DNA of 64,000 nt, taken from assembly GCF_905171765.1 (NCBI RefSeq), contig NC_053392.1:37084956-37148955 (forward strand). The letters run 5' to 3'. Shown here in pieces: positions 53,074 to 64,000 of the stretch. The DNA comes from Bufo bufo (Eukaryota > Chordata > Amphibia > Anura > Bufonidae). The stretch's first letter is position 1. Each line of letters opens with the position of its first letter. Under the pieces are notes generated by a model. It saw nothing but the letters and a program-made list of their open reading frames with translations. It searched no databases and had not been told where the DNA came from. The position numbers and the translations under genes were made by a program.

Positions 53074-53979
53074 ATGGAGGGGGGCTATGACATTGTGTCG
53101 CTTGGCTACATTGTTACAGAAGGTTTGCTCTGTGCTATTGGCCTCATAATACATTCATTTATCATAGTGGTTAATGTCACTGCCTGGCTGAAGAGAAGAC
53201 CCATGTGACTACTGCTGACCACATCATCGCCTCTCTCTCTGTCTCCAAATTGACATATCAGTTTATTAGTCTGGTGGACTTAGAACTTAGAACTTTTTCG
53301 GCAAAGAAATATCTATGACGTAAGCAGTGCAATGATTAGAGGCTCCTCCATGTACGCCAACATCTGGTTATTTAACCTACTCTCCGTGGTCTTCTGCTTG
53401 AAAATTTGTGACTTTCACAATCCCATAATCATATATCTTAAAAGGTTGATATCATCCAGCTCCATCCAGCTGATTACGGCCACTGTGTTGATTTCCCTTG
53501 GTTATTCCTCCATGCGTCTCTTTTTCGTTCTGTTTGGAATTCCCAAAAAGTCATCTTAGAATGAAACATTGGAGAACCCCATTGAGCCGTTGGTGCATGT
53601 TTTGGATTTGCTCTTCTATGTTGTGATAATCACCATTTCCCTTCTTTCGACATTTCCCTTCTGTAGAATGAGATCCAAAAGAAATCTTTCGAAGCATTTG
53701 GTGGCTTATTTTAGGACTACAAATGTCACAGCCTTCTCTTTCCTTTGCTGCCTGTTATGCAGTGTCATCCGTCTAACATAAATATTTTATAGAACTGACT
53801 TTCAATGGGTTGACGTAATCTGGAATGTCGTTTCCAATCTGCATTCCATATATGTGATCTGGGCCACAACAAAGCTAAGAATTCAATTTTCTCAAATTTT
53901 CCAGATTGGAGTCAACTGTTTGTTGAACAGAAGATATTCTGAACATGAGAAGAGCGATGGAATGGAGACAATCTCTTAA
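53074..53979 (+). pseudogene. tas2r: Bitter taste receptor (Tas2r) pseudogene, full length
   Basis: A 906-bp span (about 302 codons, the usual length of single-exon T2R receptors) from ATG at 53074 to TAA at 53977. Recognisable parts in order: TM1 with LIIHSFIIVVNVTAWLKRR, TM2 with TADHIIASLSVSKL, TM3 with NIWLFNLLSVVFCLKICDF (the T2R LKIxxF signature), the following loop YLKRLIS, TM4-TM5, TM6 with FSFLCCLLCSV, and TM7 with LHSIYVIWATTKLR. It is broken by a stop and frameshift at about 53206, a second frameshift at about 53310, and in-frame stops at 53557-53559 and near 53779. T2Rs are G-protein-coupled receptors for bitter compounds in taste cells. No insertion lies within it. The family call is firm; the subfamily is unknown. 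Confidence 0.85.
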
Positions 53980-54317
53980 TGATGAGTCAGTGATGAACGT
54001 GGCATCTGATGGGTTCAATGACAGGGGGTGGGGAGGGGTGGCACAATGTCATTCCTGTCATTGCACCGGCTAAATACAAAGCAACGCACTTCGTGACGAA
54101 GTAATTAGTCACTAATCAGATTTCTTTGTGAAATTCGGGGAAGCAGTCATAACTTCGCTTATCTCTACTCACTGACTCTGATACTACTGACTACTTCATG
54201 ATTATATGGACCCCAATCTATCTTTTACATACCAAATAAATGCTATTTTCTGCAATCTGCCAATTCCATTAATTACTTTTATTACCAAACTCTTCACCCA
54301 GTTCAGCTGTGTCATTC
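53980..54317. other. Non-coding stretch after the Tas2r relic
   Basis: No gene seen. Near 54000-54170 it contains a segment resembling the right half of the hAT MITE family at 54766-55298 (ATTCGGGGAAG ... CTTATCTCTACTCA), probably a degenerate copy. Confidence 0.45.
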
Positions 54318-54500
54318 TCAATAAATTGTACTCAATATTCCATGTGTGGTCTAACTACTGATTTGGATGGAGGCAAAACTATGTTCTTGTTGTGTATCTG
54401 GGCCTTTCTTTGATGTAGTCCATGATTTTGTTTGCCTTAGCAACAGCTGCCTAACACTGATTATTATATTTAGGTTAACTGTTCCCCAACTCCCTTTTAG
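54318..54500 (-). mobile_element. Old CR1-like LINE fragment
   Basis: The sequence around CCATGTGTGGTCTAACTACTG, GCAAAACTATGTTC and GCCTTAGCAACAGCTGCCTAAC matches the general pattern of old vertebrate CR1-type RT sequence on the minus strand. No open frame. Identification is from memory of the family pattern. Confidence 0.55.
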
Positions 54501-54765
54501 TATTCACTTAAAGGGGTTCTCCGGGAATTAAGAAAATGAAAATAATTGAATATTACAATTATATAAATATATTCACAAATACCTTTCTTTAGTTAGAATG
54601 GCTCATTTTGTCTAGGGAGCAATCATTAGTAGAAATAAAATGGCTGCCATCCTATTAGTACACACAAAACCTGTCCTAATCACATAGGAGGACAAGTTAC
54701 TTCGCAACACAGAGCCAAACATCTGCCTCATCCTCCTCTCTGCTCTGCCCATCAGGAGTTATGAT

Positions 54766-55298
54766 TAGAGATAAACAAATCAAATCCCAAGAAGTGGAAT
54801 TTGATCCGAATTTCAGGATGAATTTGATTTGGCTCGAAGCTGAATTTCCTTGCGCTTAGTGGTAAGGAATCGGTTTAACCTGAAGTAGTGTAAAAAACTA
54901 AAAATTTATACTTACTTCCTTCATTTGCTTGCAATGGGCCGCCAGCCGCCATCTTGATTCAAGATCTCGGCCGAAATTTTGTGCGTGGTGACGTCATCCC
55001 GTGCCGCTTTAGATTTCATGCCAGATCTTCAATCAAGATGGCGGCGGCCTGCCCATCGCGAGCGGTAATTTTGATTAAAAAAAATTTAAAGTTAATTTTA
55101 CACAGTTTTTAAACTCATATGCCGCAATCATGTATGAACGCGGCATCTGAGCGGTACAAGGATGGGGGCGGCGCTATCGCAGCTTCCTGTCATTGCACCC
55201 GCTACTTACAAAAAAATGTGCTTTGTGACAAAGCAATTTGTTTTGTAAAATTTGGTGAATCAGCTGAATCGAACTTTTCAATAATTCGCTCATCTCTA
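54766..55298. mobile_element. hAT MITE (TAGAGAT ... CATCTCTA)
   Basis: 533 bp with inverted ends TAGAGATAAACAAATC and GATTCGCTCATCTCTA-like. Flanks GTTATGAT and ATCATGAT match at 6 of 8 positions. Related to the right half of 4190-4481. Non-coding; short ORFs are not genes. Confidence 0.75.
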
Positions 55299-56188
55299 AT
55301 CATGATCCTGAATACAGCTGATAAGATCTTCAGCTGAATCTCTGTAGGCATGGAGTTCATGAGGAGACATGAAGTACAGACAGGACAGACTGTGGTAATG
55401 GAGACTGCATACAAGTGCTGCTGCTCATCAGCCATATCCCACCTCCTCTTAGTACTTCATGTCTAGTGATGGACGAACATCAGCCAGGGTGATTCGCAAA
55501 CGCACGTTCGGCGATCAAATGTTCGCGTACCGCGTGTTCGGGGTGGGCCCCATTTACTTTAATGGCAGGCGAAGCTGAAAAACCTTCAGGTCATATTTGC
55601 AGCCAGCAAACACTTACTAGAAGTACACAAATAGTACACAAATAGTCCCACATCCCACAACATGGACAGTGGTATACCAGAGGGGGATCATTGGCAAAAA
55701 TTTCCACAAAAAATATGTATTTTAATCAGGGGCCATTTTTATGTGTCTTAAAGGGAAACTCTCAAAAATGGGCCCTGCTGGAGCCTAGAAAAATTGTATT
55801 TCCTTTCGGTTTGATGTATACAAGTGTGCAGCACTCCACATTTTTGTATCCTGCAGAGTCCATAAAAAAAATGCATACGTTAATGTAAATTATTTTTCTA
55901 CCATCGAACTGTATGGTAAATGGACGCCACTTTACGGCATCAGTCTGAGGCATCTGTTAACACATAAATTTTTGCTATGCATTAAATGGATGGCAAAAAT
56001 AGGATGTGAACCCAGCCCTAGTGTCAGAATAAGCATCAGTACACAGCGGAGCAGCGTGGCGGAGAGGGTAGGCCGCCATGTCCTGACAGAGCGCTACCTA
56101 GTCCTGGTGGTCAGGGATGAGGACTGTGTTTCCCAAGGATCATTTTCTACTGGGAAATACAGGGCACAGTATAATACACTAGAATATA

Positions 56189-57235
56189 CACTCACCTAAA
56201 GAATTATTAGGAACACCATACTAATACGGTGTTGGACCCCCTTTTGCCTTCAGAACTGCCTTAATTCTACGTGGCATTGATTCCACAAGGTGCTGATAGC
56301 ATTCTTTAGAAATGTTGGCCCATATTGATAGGATAGCATCTTGCAGTTTATGGAGATTTGAGGGATGCACATCCAGGGCACGAAGCTCCCATTCCACCAC
56401 ATCCCAAAGATGCTCTATTGGGTTGAGATCTGGTGACTGTGGGGGCCATTTTAGTACAGTGACCTCATTGTCATGTTCAAGAAACCAATTTGAAATGATT
56501 CGAGCTTTGTGACATGGTGCATTATCCTGCTGGAAGTAGCCATCAGAGGATGGATACATGTTCTCATTCTGTTTACGCCAAATTCGGACTCTACCCTTTG
56601 AATGTCTCAACAGAAATCGAGACTCATCAGACCAGGCAACATTTTTGCAGTCTTCAACAGTCCAATTTTGGTGAACTCGTGCAAATTGTAGCCTCTTTTT
56701 CCTATTTGTAGTGAAGATGAGTGGTACCCGGTGGGGTCTTCTGCTGTTGTAGCCCATCCGCCTCAAGGTTGTGCGTGTTGTGGCTTCACAAATGCTTTGC
56801 TGCAATCCTCGGTTGTAACTAGTGGTCATTTCAGTCAACGGTGCTCAGCTTGAATCAGTCGGCCCATTCTCCTCTGACCTCTAGCATCCACAAGGCATTT
56901 TCACCCACAGGACTGCCGCATACTGGATGTTTTTCCCTTTTCACACCATTCTTTGTAAACCCTAGAAACGGTTGTGCGTGAAAATCCCAGTAACTGAGCA
57001 GATGAGATGTAAAATACTCAGACCGGCCCGTCTGGCACCAACAACCATGCCACGCTCAAAATTGCTTAAATCACCTTTCTTTCCCATTCTGACATTCAGT
57101 TTGGAGTTCAGGAGATTGTCTTGACCAGGACCACACCCCTAAATGCATTGAAGCAGCTGCCATGTGATTGGTTGACTAGATAATTGCATTAATGAGAAAT
57201 AGAACAGATGTTCCTAATAATTCTTTAGTGGAGTG
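56189..57235 (-). mobile_element. Tc1-type transposon with internal deletion
   Basis: Between TA duplications (56187-56188, 57236-57237). Ends CACTCACCTAAAGAATTATT and the complement AATAATTCTTTAGTGGAGTG. The transposase on the minus strand is deleted internally. Confidence 0.9.
56221..57090 (-). pseudogene. Tc1 transposase with internal deletion
   Basis: The open frame from 56838 to 56221 has LRRMGYNSRRPHRVP, VAWSDESRFLL (first catalytic D), GYFQQDNAPCHKARI (second D) and SPDLNPIEHLWDVVE (third acidic residue, E). About 65 residues between the first and second catalytic aspartates are missing. The DNA-binding N-terminus lies at about 56840-57090 in shifted frames, with a likely start near 57088. 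Ends in KAVLKAKGGPTPY at 56221. Confidence 0.87.
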
Positions 57236-57316
57236 TATATAATATAAAATTATTAGCCCTATACCCAAATAATAATACAATTAGGTGGTCATTTATTATA
57301 TAGAAATAAGTCTATG

Positions 57317-58331
57317 TGTCACGGCTGAGGATGGGGAAAACCCTCAGCCGTGCAGTGTCAATGCGAAATATAGCTGCTAGTCCAGGACCGGAATCAGGGA
57401 GCAGGTCACCTCCTATCACATCCCTAATTCTGACCCTGACTCCTAACCATATGAGCCAACCCTGATGGTGGGAGGGCTCATACACTGGAATCTATGATCC
57501 CTGCTAGCCCTCAGGATTGCCCTGGAAGAAGGAGCAGGGTAAGACGACCTGTTCCTCGTAGGCACGGAGGAACCGGAGTCTCACTGGCCAAGCTGCAACG
57601 GTAAGGGAAACAAATACAGCATATGGCAATGGCAGGTAGTGCAACAAATACCACAACTACCTGCCACAGACAGAACAGCCAGGAACCCGTGCACAGGTGC
57701 TGCTGTCCACAATAAGATAAACGGACACAGCACACACCACACAATCACACAGGAACCCTGGACCACACGCTGCAATAAACATAAAGACACCAGTAGACAT
57801 ATAATAAAATAAGAACAATAAAGTCTAACATAAGTCTATGACCACAAGGGTGGCCCTCACTGGCAGATGGAATATACACGGGAGGATGACTCCAGCTTAA
57901 ATAGCTGAAGTACCCCTCAGACTTCTGAATCACAGCAGAAGCTATATAGGCCCAAGTAGCCACACCCACACAGACACACCCAGTGCTCACATACTAGGAA
58001 GGGATTTAACCCTTCACACACCAGGGAAGGGAAGACAGCCACTTAAAGGGGACATGCACACATAAGTAAAGCTTGTGCACAAATGACACACAAAGTGCAT
58101 ATATAAACAAACACACCTAACCAGGTGTAACCGCATGCACTTGACAGCAAGCTGCCTAGCAACAGCTCAGGCTGCTATACTGCCAAGTACAATCAAAAGA
58201 ACATGTTGCCAACGGCAACCACAAGTGAGGCAACAAACAAGTGGCCCTCACCTGTGGTTGAAACAACCAAACGAGACCGCAGGTGAGCGGCCTGCGGTTG
58301 AGGAGTCATGACCATGACCATGGTCGTGACA
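57317..58331. mobile_element. Solo LTR (TGTCACGG ... GTCGTGACA)
   Basis: 1015 bp between perfect CTATG duplications (57312-57316, 58332-58336). Same family as 19008-19974 but in the opposite orientation. No internal coding; the ORFs at 57511-57990 lie in the LTR. Confidence 0.88.
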
Positions 58332-58728
58332 CTATGTTAGGCGTATTTCTGACACAGACTGTGGCGCAAAGGTCCTTAGCACCGCAATCTGCATATTTTT
58401 CCCGCTCATGCCAGGTCTAAAAAAGGATGGCATGGGCAGGCAAAGGGATACAGTTATGGCCATTGAGTTATTGGATACCACTTCCATACATTGACCGGAT
58501 AACACCTCTGTACAGTGACCGGATAACACCGCCACTGCACATGGTGTGGTAAGAGGGCACAAAGCCGGGTATAAGGGGGCACAGTACGGGGTGGGGGGCA
58601 CAGTCACATGACCCTGTGACATTAGAAGGTCATTAAGGTGAATGCGGTTCATATACGCCACCATAATGAGAGGCAGAGGAGTGAGACAAGGGTGTGATTA
58701 TGTGGCTAGAGATAAAAAATTTAACTTT

Positions 58729-58960
58729 CGGCCAGTACAGGCCCCAAAAATTAGGCAATAGGCATTCACCTGACAGCAAAGAACTTTGGACTCAACTTCG
58801 GTTACAGGATAAAAATGTAACTGTCGGCCAGTACAGGCCCCAAAAATTAGGCAATAGGCATTCACCTGACAGCAAAGAACTTTGGACTCAACTTCGGTTA
58901 CAGGATAAAAATGTAACTGTCGGCCAGTACAGGCCCCAAAAATTAGGCATTCACCTGACA
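58729..58960. repeat. 96-bp tandem repeat, 2.4 units
   Basis: CGGCCAGTACAGGCCCCAAA recurs at 58729, 58825 and 58921. It lies in the hAT non-coding part. Confidence 0.9.
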
Positions 58961-59057
58961 TAAAAGGCTTTTTATGCCGCTGTATATACATAAGGCAAGG
59001 ACTAATCTTTGTTCTGGGTGGTTGCGGATATGTTTTGGCTGGCATGAGGAAATTCAA

Positions 59058-62000
59058 TTACACGTGGTTATCACAGGTGTTAAATTCCTCCGAGATCCTT
59101 GCCTCATTCATTTTTAAAAATGTGTGGTAGTCCACAGTGTTGTGAGCTAGGCGAGTGCACTTATCGGTCACGATCCCCCCTGCTGTGCTGAATGTCCTTT
59201 TGGACAGGACACTCGACGAGGGGCAAGCTAAGAGTTCCATGGCAAATTGTGCCAGCTCTGGCCACAGGTCAAGCCTGCACACTCAGTAGTCCAGGGGTTC
59301 CTCGCTTCTTAGAGCGTCCACATCAGCCATTAACCCGATGTAGTCGGACACCTGTTGGTCTAGGCGTTCCCTGTGGCTGGATCTGGAGGGTGGCTGTCGA
59401 TGGGTTGGCTGCAAGAATGATCTTGTATCCAAAGTGACCACCACATATTCAAACCACCCTCTTTTTGCAGGCGCAGTAGGATTGGTACTCGGAACTGTTT
59501 CTCTGTGAGTGGAAATTCCTCTGCCAGTGCCCGCAACAGCAGAATGCAGCCTCTCTAGCAGAAAGGCCTGGAAGTGATGGATTCTGACAGCCCTCTGTGA
59601 TGCTGGTAACATGTCCGCCATTTAGTGTTTGTATCGGGGGTCTAAGTACGTTGCCACCCAGTACAGGTCCTTGACCTTTATGCTTTTTATACGGGGGTCC
59701 CTCTTCAAACACTGGAGCATGAAGGCCCCCATTTGCACTAAATTGGAAGTGGTGGAGCGCCCTAGCTCTTGCTCATCGCCCAGGAGAATGTCGTCCTTGG
59801 TCTCCTCCACCCAGCCATGGACAACACCAGGGATCCCCAAAAAGTTTAAAGCCTGCTCTTCTTGCTCCTCCTCCTCCTCCTCCCCCCAGCCACCATCCTC
59901 TTCTGACTCCTTTTCAGACTCCTGCTGACTTGTCTCAGATGGAGTAGCCCCCCTGGGAATTCATTCAGCATTGCGACTTACTCATCTTCCAGCTCCTGCT
60001 CCTCGACGGCTTGATCAATGACACGATGCAATGCACGCTCCAGAAAGAAGGTGTAAGGTACAATGTCACTGATGGTGCCCTGGCTGTGACTGACCAGTTT
60101 AGTGATCTCATCAAATGGCCGCAGAAGTCTGCATGCATCATGCATGAGCAGCCACTGGCAAGGTTAAAAAAAAAACAATCTCCCCAGAACCTGTCCTGCT
60201 GCAGAGTTCGTACAGGTAGTCATTAACGGCACGTTTCTGCTGGAGCAGCCTATCAAGCATATACAAGGTGGAGTTCCAGCCCATCGGGCAGTCACAAATA
60301 AGACGTCTGACGGGCAAGTTGTGTCGCCGCTGAACGTCTGTAAGGCGAGCCATGGCTGTGTAAGATCTTCTAAAATGGCCAGAGATTTTCCTGGCCTGCT
60401 GCAAGACGTCCTGGACCCCGGGGCATTTGGCAACGAATCGCTGCACGACTAATTTCAGGACGTGTGCCATGCACGGGACGTGTGTCATTTTGCCATGTTT
60501 CAGCGCGCTTAGCAGATTGACACAGTTGTCGCACACCACTTTACCAACTGTCAAATTGAGCGGGGTTAGCCACTGATTAACCTGTGACTGCAGAGCGGAA
60601 AGGAGTGCAGGACCGGTGTGGCTCTTGGCTTCCAGGCACAACAGCCGCAGCACAGCATAACAACGTCTCACCTGGCACATCGAATAGGTTCTGGGGAGCT
60701 TGGGGGGTGCAGCGGAAGAGGCGGTAGCAGTGGAAAAGGAAGAGTCAGCTGAGGATGAGAGGGAGGATGGAGTAGGAGGAGGAGAAGAAGAGGCAGGCCT
60801 GCATGCAATCCGTGGCAGTAACACCAAATCCACACGGGTTCCACAAGTAACACACTTGACGGCCGTCAGAAGGTTCACCAAGTGGGCAGTAAAAGTTATG
60901 TACAGTACCTTCCCTGCCTGTGTTTGCTAGACCACATGTCTGTGGTCAGATGTATTTTGTCACCGGCACTGTGTGCAAGAGATATATTAACTTGCCGCTG
61001 AATGTGGCCATATAGTTCAGGGATGCCCTTCTGGGAGAAATATTTCCTTCTGGGGACCTTCCATTGCGGTGTACCAGTGGCCACAAATTTTCTAAAGGCC
61101 TCAGAGTCCACCAATTTATATGGCAGTAGTTGGCGGGCTAACAGTTCCGACAAGCCAGGGGTCAGCCGTTGGGCAAGAGGATTATCCAGCGTCATCATTT
61201 TTGTATGCTCCAACATTTGGGCCACGGAAGCCTTCCTTGTGCCAGATGAATGCGACGATGACACGGTGGAAGGTGGAGTGGAGGACAAATAGGAGGATAA
61301 AGTAGAAGGAGAAGAGGCAGGACGTGGAGCACGGTAGAGTGGCTTTGTGGGTTCTTATGCTGTTGCTCCCACTGGGCTCGGTGACGGGAGGCCAGGTGCC
61401 TTCTTAAGGTGGTCGTCCCTAGGTGAGTGTTGTGCTTACCGTGACTTATGCGTTGACAGCACAGGCTGCAGATGGCAACACTATTATCAGCAGCTGACAC
61501 GCAAAAAAAAAGCCCACACTGCGGAGCCTTTTGCCGGTGTCCTGGGAGCACAAGATGTGACCGTGCATGGTGGATGGCTCGCTCCAAATACATTTGCAGT
61601 CTGCTTTTTGCCTCCTGTGCACTGCGAGTTCTGCCTGCTTCTCCTCCCTATCTGCTGCTCCAACTCTCCCTCTGAACTCCTCTTCCTCTCTTGTGGGTAC
61701 CCACGTGATGTCCCTCGACACATCATCATCGTCACCTTCACCATCACTGACATTACAGATCTCCGAGTAGGCAGCAACAGCGGGGACCACCCTCCTTGGA
61801 CTGATCTGGGTGCTGTCGTCAGACCGCTGGGTGGCAGCCGTTGCTACCTCCTCTTCCTCATCCGATGCCAAGAATGGCTGCTCATCGGCAAGGTCTGGGA
61901 ATGGATGGGAAAATAATTCCTCTGACTTGAGTGAAGGGGCTATGGTGGTTGTGGTGGTGTCTTTGGGGGTGCACACAGCAGAGAGTGAGGAGGGTGCAGA

Positions 62001-62102
62001 TACAGAGGATGAGGAGGGTGCAGAAGCGGAAGGCTGAGTGAGATACTCAACCAACTCTGGTGCGCCCTTTGAAGTTATCGCATGTGCCTTCTCCAACTTC
62101 AC
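59058..62102 (-). pseudogene. hAT transposase with BED finger, several frameshifts
   Basis: From the N-terminus (62102): a Ser-rich leader with KAPELVEYL-type and acidic parts; a BED finger near 61400-61520 (ICSLCCQRISHG ... TLRRHLASRH); LTPGLSELLARQLLPY and IHLTTDMWSS with the first catalytic aspartate (60896-61288); then VGKVVCDNCVNLLSALKHG, HVPCMAHVLKLVV and CDCPMGWNSTLYMLDRLL (60138-60881); a middle part to KDLYWVATYLDPRYKH (59622-59840); LLERLHSAVAGTG to 59283; and the dimerisation end LDLWPELAQFAMELLACPSS (59058-59282). At least four frameshifts or stops. The RW motif reads GW. In an active element it would bind the ends and cut and paste the transposon. Confidence 0.88.
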
Positions 62103-62209
62103 ACTGATGCACCTGCCCGACCCCTACTATACCTGCGGAACCGTCTGCCTCTTCCTCTGCCTGTCATTTTCTAAATGACCGTCTGCTTAAGTCCGTAGAG
62201 AAGAGCAGT

Positions 62210-62345
62210 ATTTGTGGAAGAAGGTGTATTGCACCCCTCAATCAGTATTTGGCGAAAACAGGTATATAGCACCCCTCAATCATTATTTGTCGGAAACAGG
62301 TATATGGAACCCCTCAATCAGTATTTTGTGGAAGCAGGTGTATCG
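62210..62345. repeat. ~47-bp tandem repeat, about three units
   Basis: Units built on GCACCCCTCAATCAGTATTT and a following (A)CAGGTATAT. A related single unit lies in the sister element near 15820-15860. Confidence 0.8.
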
Positions 62346-63110
62346 CAGCCCTCAAGCAGTTTTTTTGGGGGCAACAGGTATATCACACCCGTTGCAATTA
62401 GTTACTCCAATAGCGTTTGTTCCTCTGCATAGCTGCGGTATCTCAGCAGAACCGCACACAACTGCTGCACAATACAAATGCACCATATAGAAATTATATT
62501 ATAGGTATATCACACCAGTTGCAATTAGTTATTCCAATAGCCTTTGTCCCTCTATCAAGCTGCGGTATCTCAGCAGAACCGCACACAACTGCCGCACAAT
62601 ACAATTGCACTATAATATAATTTCTATGTTAGAAAGTATATTATAAGTATATCACACCCCTCTGTATGTCACACCTATTGATAGCACACCTATACCAGTC
62701 CTTAAAAGGACTTTTGTGGCCCTATTAGCTAGCAATTGGTGTCCCTAACTGTCCCTGCTCCAAAATGCAACCTCTCCCTACACTGGCAAAACACATAATG
62801 TAAAATGGCTGCCAGATCGGGTTCTGTTATAGGGTTGGGGGTGTGTCCATGTGCTGAAACGTCTCAATTGGCTGTCCTGTACCACCTGATGGATGTGTCA
62901 TGGGTCAAAGTTTGGCACTATGCAAAAAAATATGGCGATTGCGAATATCGCCATATGTTCGCATGTTTGGCGAATCGCGAAAGAGCAAAGTTCGCCGCGA
63001 AACGACCACCGGGTGAACCGCAAGGCCATCTCTATTCATGTCTCCTCATGAGTCATTATAACTAATAAAAAGGTATTTGGGAATATATTTATAATAAAGT
63101 AATATGACCA

Positions 63111-64000
63111 TCATGACCATCATTTTAAAAATCATGACTCGTTCTCTGTCACAGGTGGTCTTTGCTATACGTGTCTAGGTGTGGCCCAATATGATATTGT
63201 ATATATATTTTTTTTTATGAGCTATTTGAGTCCTTAAACAAATGTGGTAAGTTGGACACATCTGCAGTTCACTTTCATGTACTGTGCAAATTTCTGTAGC
63301 ATCTCTAGAGCGAGACGTTCTTCCTAATTTGTCTGAAAATTTGCAATTTCGAGACATATTTGCATTTTCAGCTGCCTGAGACATTGAGAGGAAATCATTC
63401 AAATCAGAAACATTCTGTATCAGCTGTAGCCAGTATGGGATGCCTGAGACTTTGTATTGTGGCAGGGAACATCTTTCAGGCAGGTCTAATGACATTTATT
63501 ATAGGTGTAAATGGTCTAAACGGTCTAAATAGAAGAACCTTCACAGTAGTTGACCAAATGCCAAATGTCTCGAGATTTTCAGGATCATCTTTTTAATTAT
63601 CACCTACACAGCTCAAAGAGCAACCACACAGAGAGTAATTCTAATTAATTATTCTTTATTAGATATCCAACATGATGGATGGTATATCAATTAAAAAACA
63701 TATACAAAAGACAGTACATACTGGGAACAGATCGATGTTACAAAAATTGTATAAAAACAGAGTACGCTCCAAACCAATAAGGGACTAGTATCCCCCCGTA
63801 TACAATGGCGCAGTGTCAGCTAGGTGGGGCGCATGTAGCAATAAAGGCATCCAGAGCATGCATACACCAACACTCCAGACATTTAAGGGAGTGTAAGCCT
63901 GGATGCCGCCCACAACCAGCGGAGACTGCAAAAGATAAAGGAGGAACAGAACACTAGTAAAGTGCAAGTGCAATAAATACCTACTGACCCTGGTCTGAAA
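63111..64000. other. Unassigned right end of the window
   Basis: No gene, terminal repeats or known family recognised. AT-rich to about 63600, then a block from 63640 to the edge with a TTCTTTATTAG sequence and a palindromic-looking GATCGATG; perhaps the end of another repeat whose rest lies outside the window. Confidence 0.4.

Larger units (their letters stand above)
55464..63034 (-). mobile_element. BED-finger hAT transposon, decayed, with perfect duplication
   Basis: 7571 bp with ends TAGTGATGG and CCATCTCTA and the perfect 8-bp duplication TTCATGTC (55456-55463, 63035-63042). The minus strand encodes a transposase in several frames (59058-62102) with a BED finger. Nested later: a Tc1 (56189-57235) and a solo LTR (57317-58331). 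Own length is about 5.5 kb. Short tandem repeats occur at 58729-58960 and 62210-62345. The 10175-16377 element is a deletion derivative of the same family. Confidence 0.9.
54512..63110. mobile_element. Terminal-repeat element hosting two hAT insertions
   Basis: The left end (from AAAGGGGTTCTCCGGGAATT near 54516, with AATATATTCACAAATACCTTTCTTTAG) is mirrored at the right (CTAATAAAAAGGTATTTGGGAATATATTTATAATAAAG, about 63062-63105). Its own sequence is about 530 bp: 54512-54765, 55299-55463 and 63035-63110. Both hAT insertions are bounded by 8-bp duplications. Outer ends are degenerate. Confidence 0.6.

Noticed and set aside
61347..61916. 189-codon plus-strand frame
   Set aside because: Antisense to the hAT transposase N-terminus and BED finger.
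1..64000. tRNA, rRNA, riboswitch or bacterial operon signals
   Set aside because: None seen. The content is vertebrate transposable elements, and a bacterial or phage reading is not supported.

Overview
This window looks like vertebrate nuclear DNA, most likely from an amphibian and probably a frog or toad. The basis is its repeat content: Penelope-like elements (PLEs), CR1 and L1/Tx1 LINEs, a DIRS-like element, chromodomain and Gmr1-like Gypsy elements, Tc1 and hAT transposons, and TTAA-flanked elements. A decayed bitter taste receptor (Tas2r) gene is also present. Species cannot be fixed from sequence alone. No intact cellular gene, tRNA, rRNA or CRISPR array is visible. The Tas2r relic at 53074-53979 is the only host-gene-derived sequence I can recognise.

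Layout. 1-1290: a minisatellite, an AT microsatellite and a fold-back element split by a solo LTR. 1391-3077: a PLE fragment on the minus strand. 3078-36525: one 5'-truncated L1/Tx1-type LINE of about 3 kb, shredded into six collinear pieces by later insertions. These are a MITE composite; a CR1 LINE that itself carries a PLE 3' end; a 7.8-kb inverted-repeat element carrying a hAT derivative, which carries a 4.8-kb TTAA element; a hAT/DIRS/hAT/solo-LTR nest followed by a PLE and a Tc1; and a 6.7-kb head-to-head PLE dimer. 36530-43152: another PLE split by a chromodomain Gypsy. 43153-52732: two more TTAA elements, a Tc1 derivative and a Gmr1-like Gypsy whose Gag resembles the SCAN domain. 52737-54510: the Tas2r pseudogene and an old CR1-like fragment. 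54512-63110: a terminal-repeat element enclosing a smaller hAT MITE and a 7.6-kb BED-finger hAT transposon, the latter split by a Tc1 and a solo LTR. 63111-64000: unassigned.

Most boundaries are set by target-site duplications read directly: 8 bp for hAT, 5 bp for LTR elements, TA for Tc1, TTAA for the TTAA elements, and 14-15 bp for two PLE-type insertions. The strongest signals concern the PLEs. Several PLE ends carry hammerhead-ribozyme-like folds. In four of them a TATA-like box begins 30-33 nt upstream of helix I, so transcripts would be predicted to start at the ribozyme. One PLE pair forms a ~3.06-kb inverted repeat inside a single 14-bp target-site duplication. All calls come from reading the sequence; none was checked against a database.
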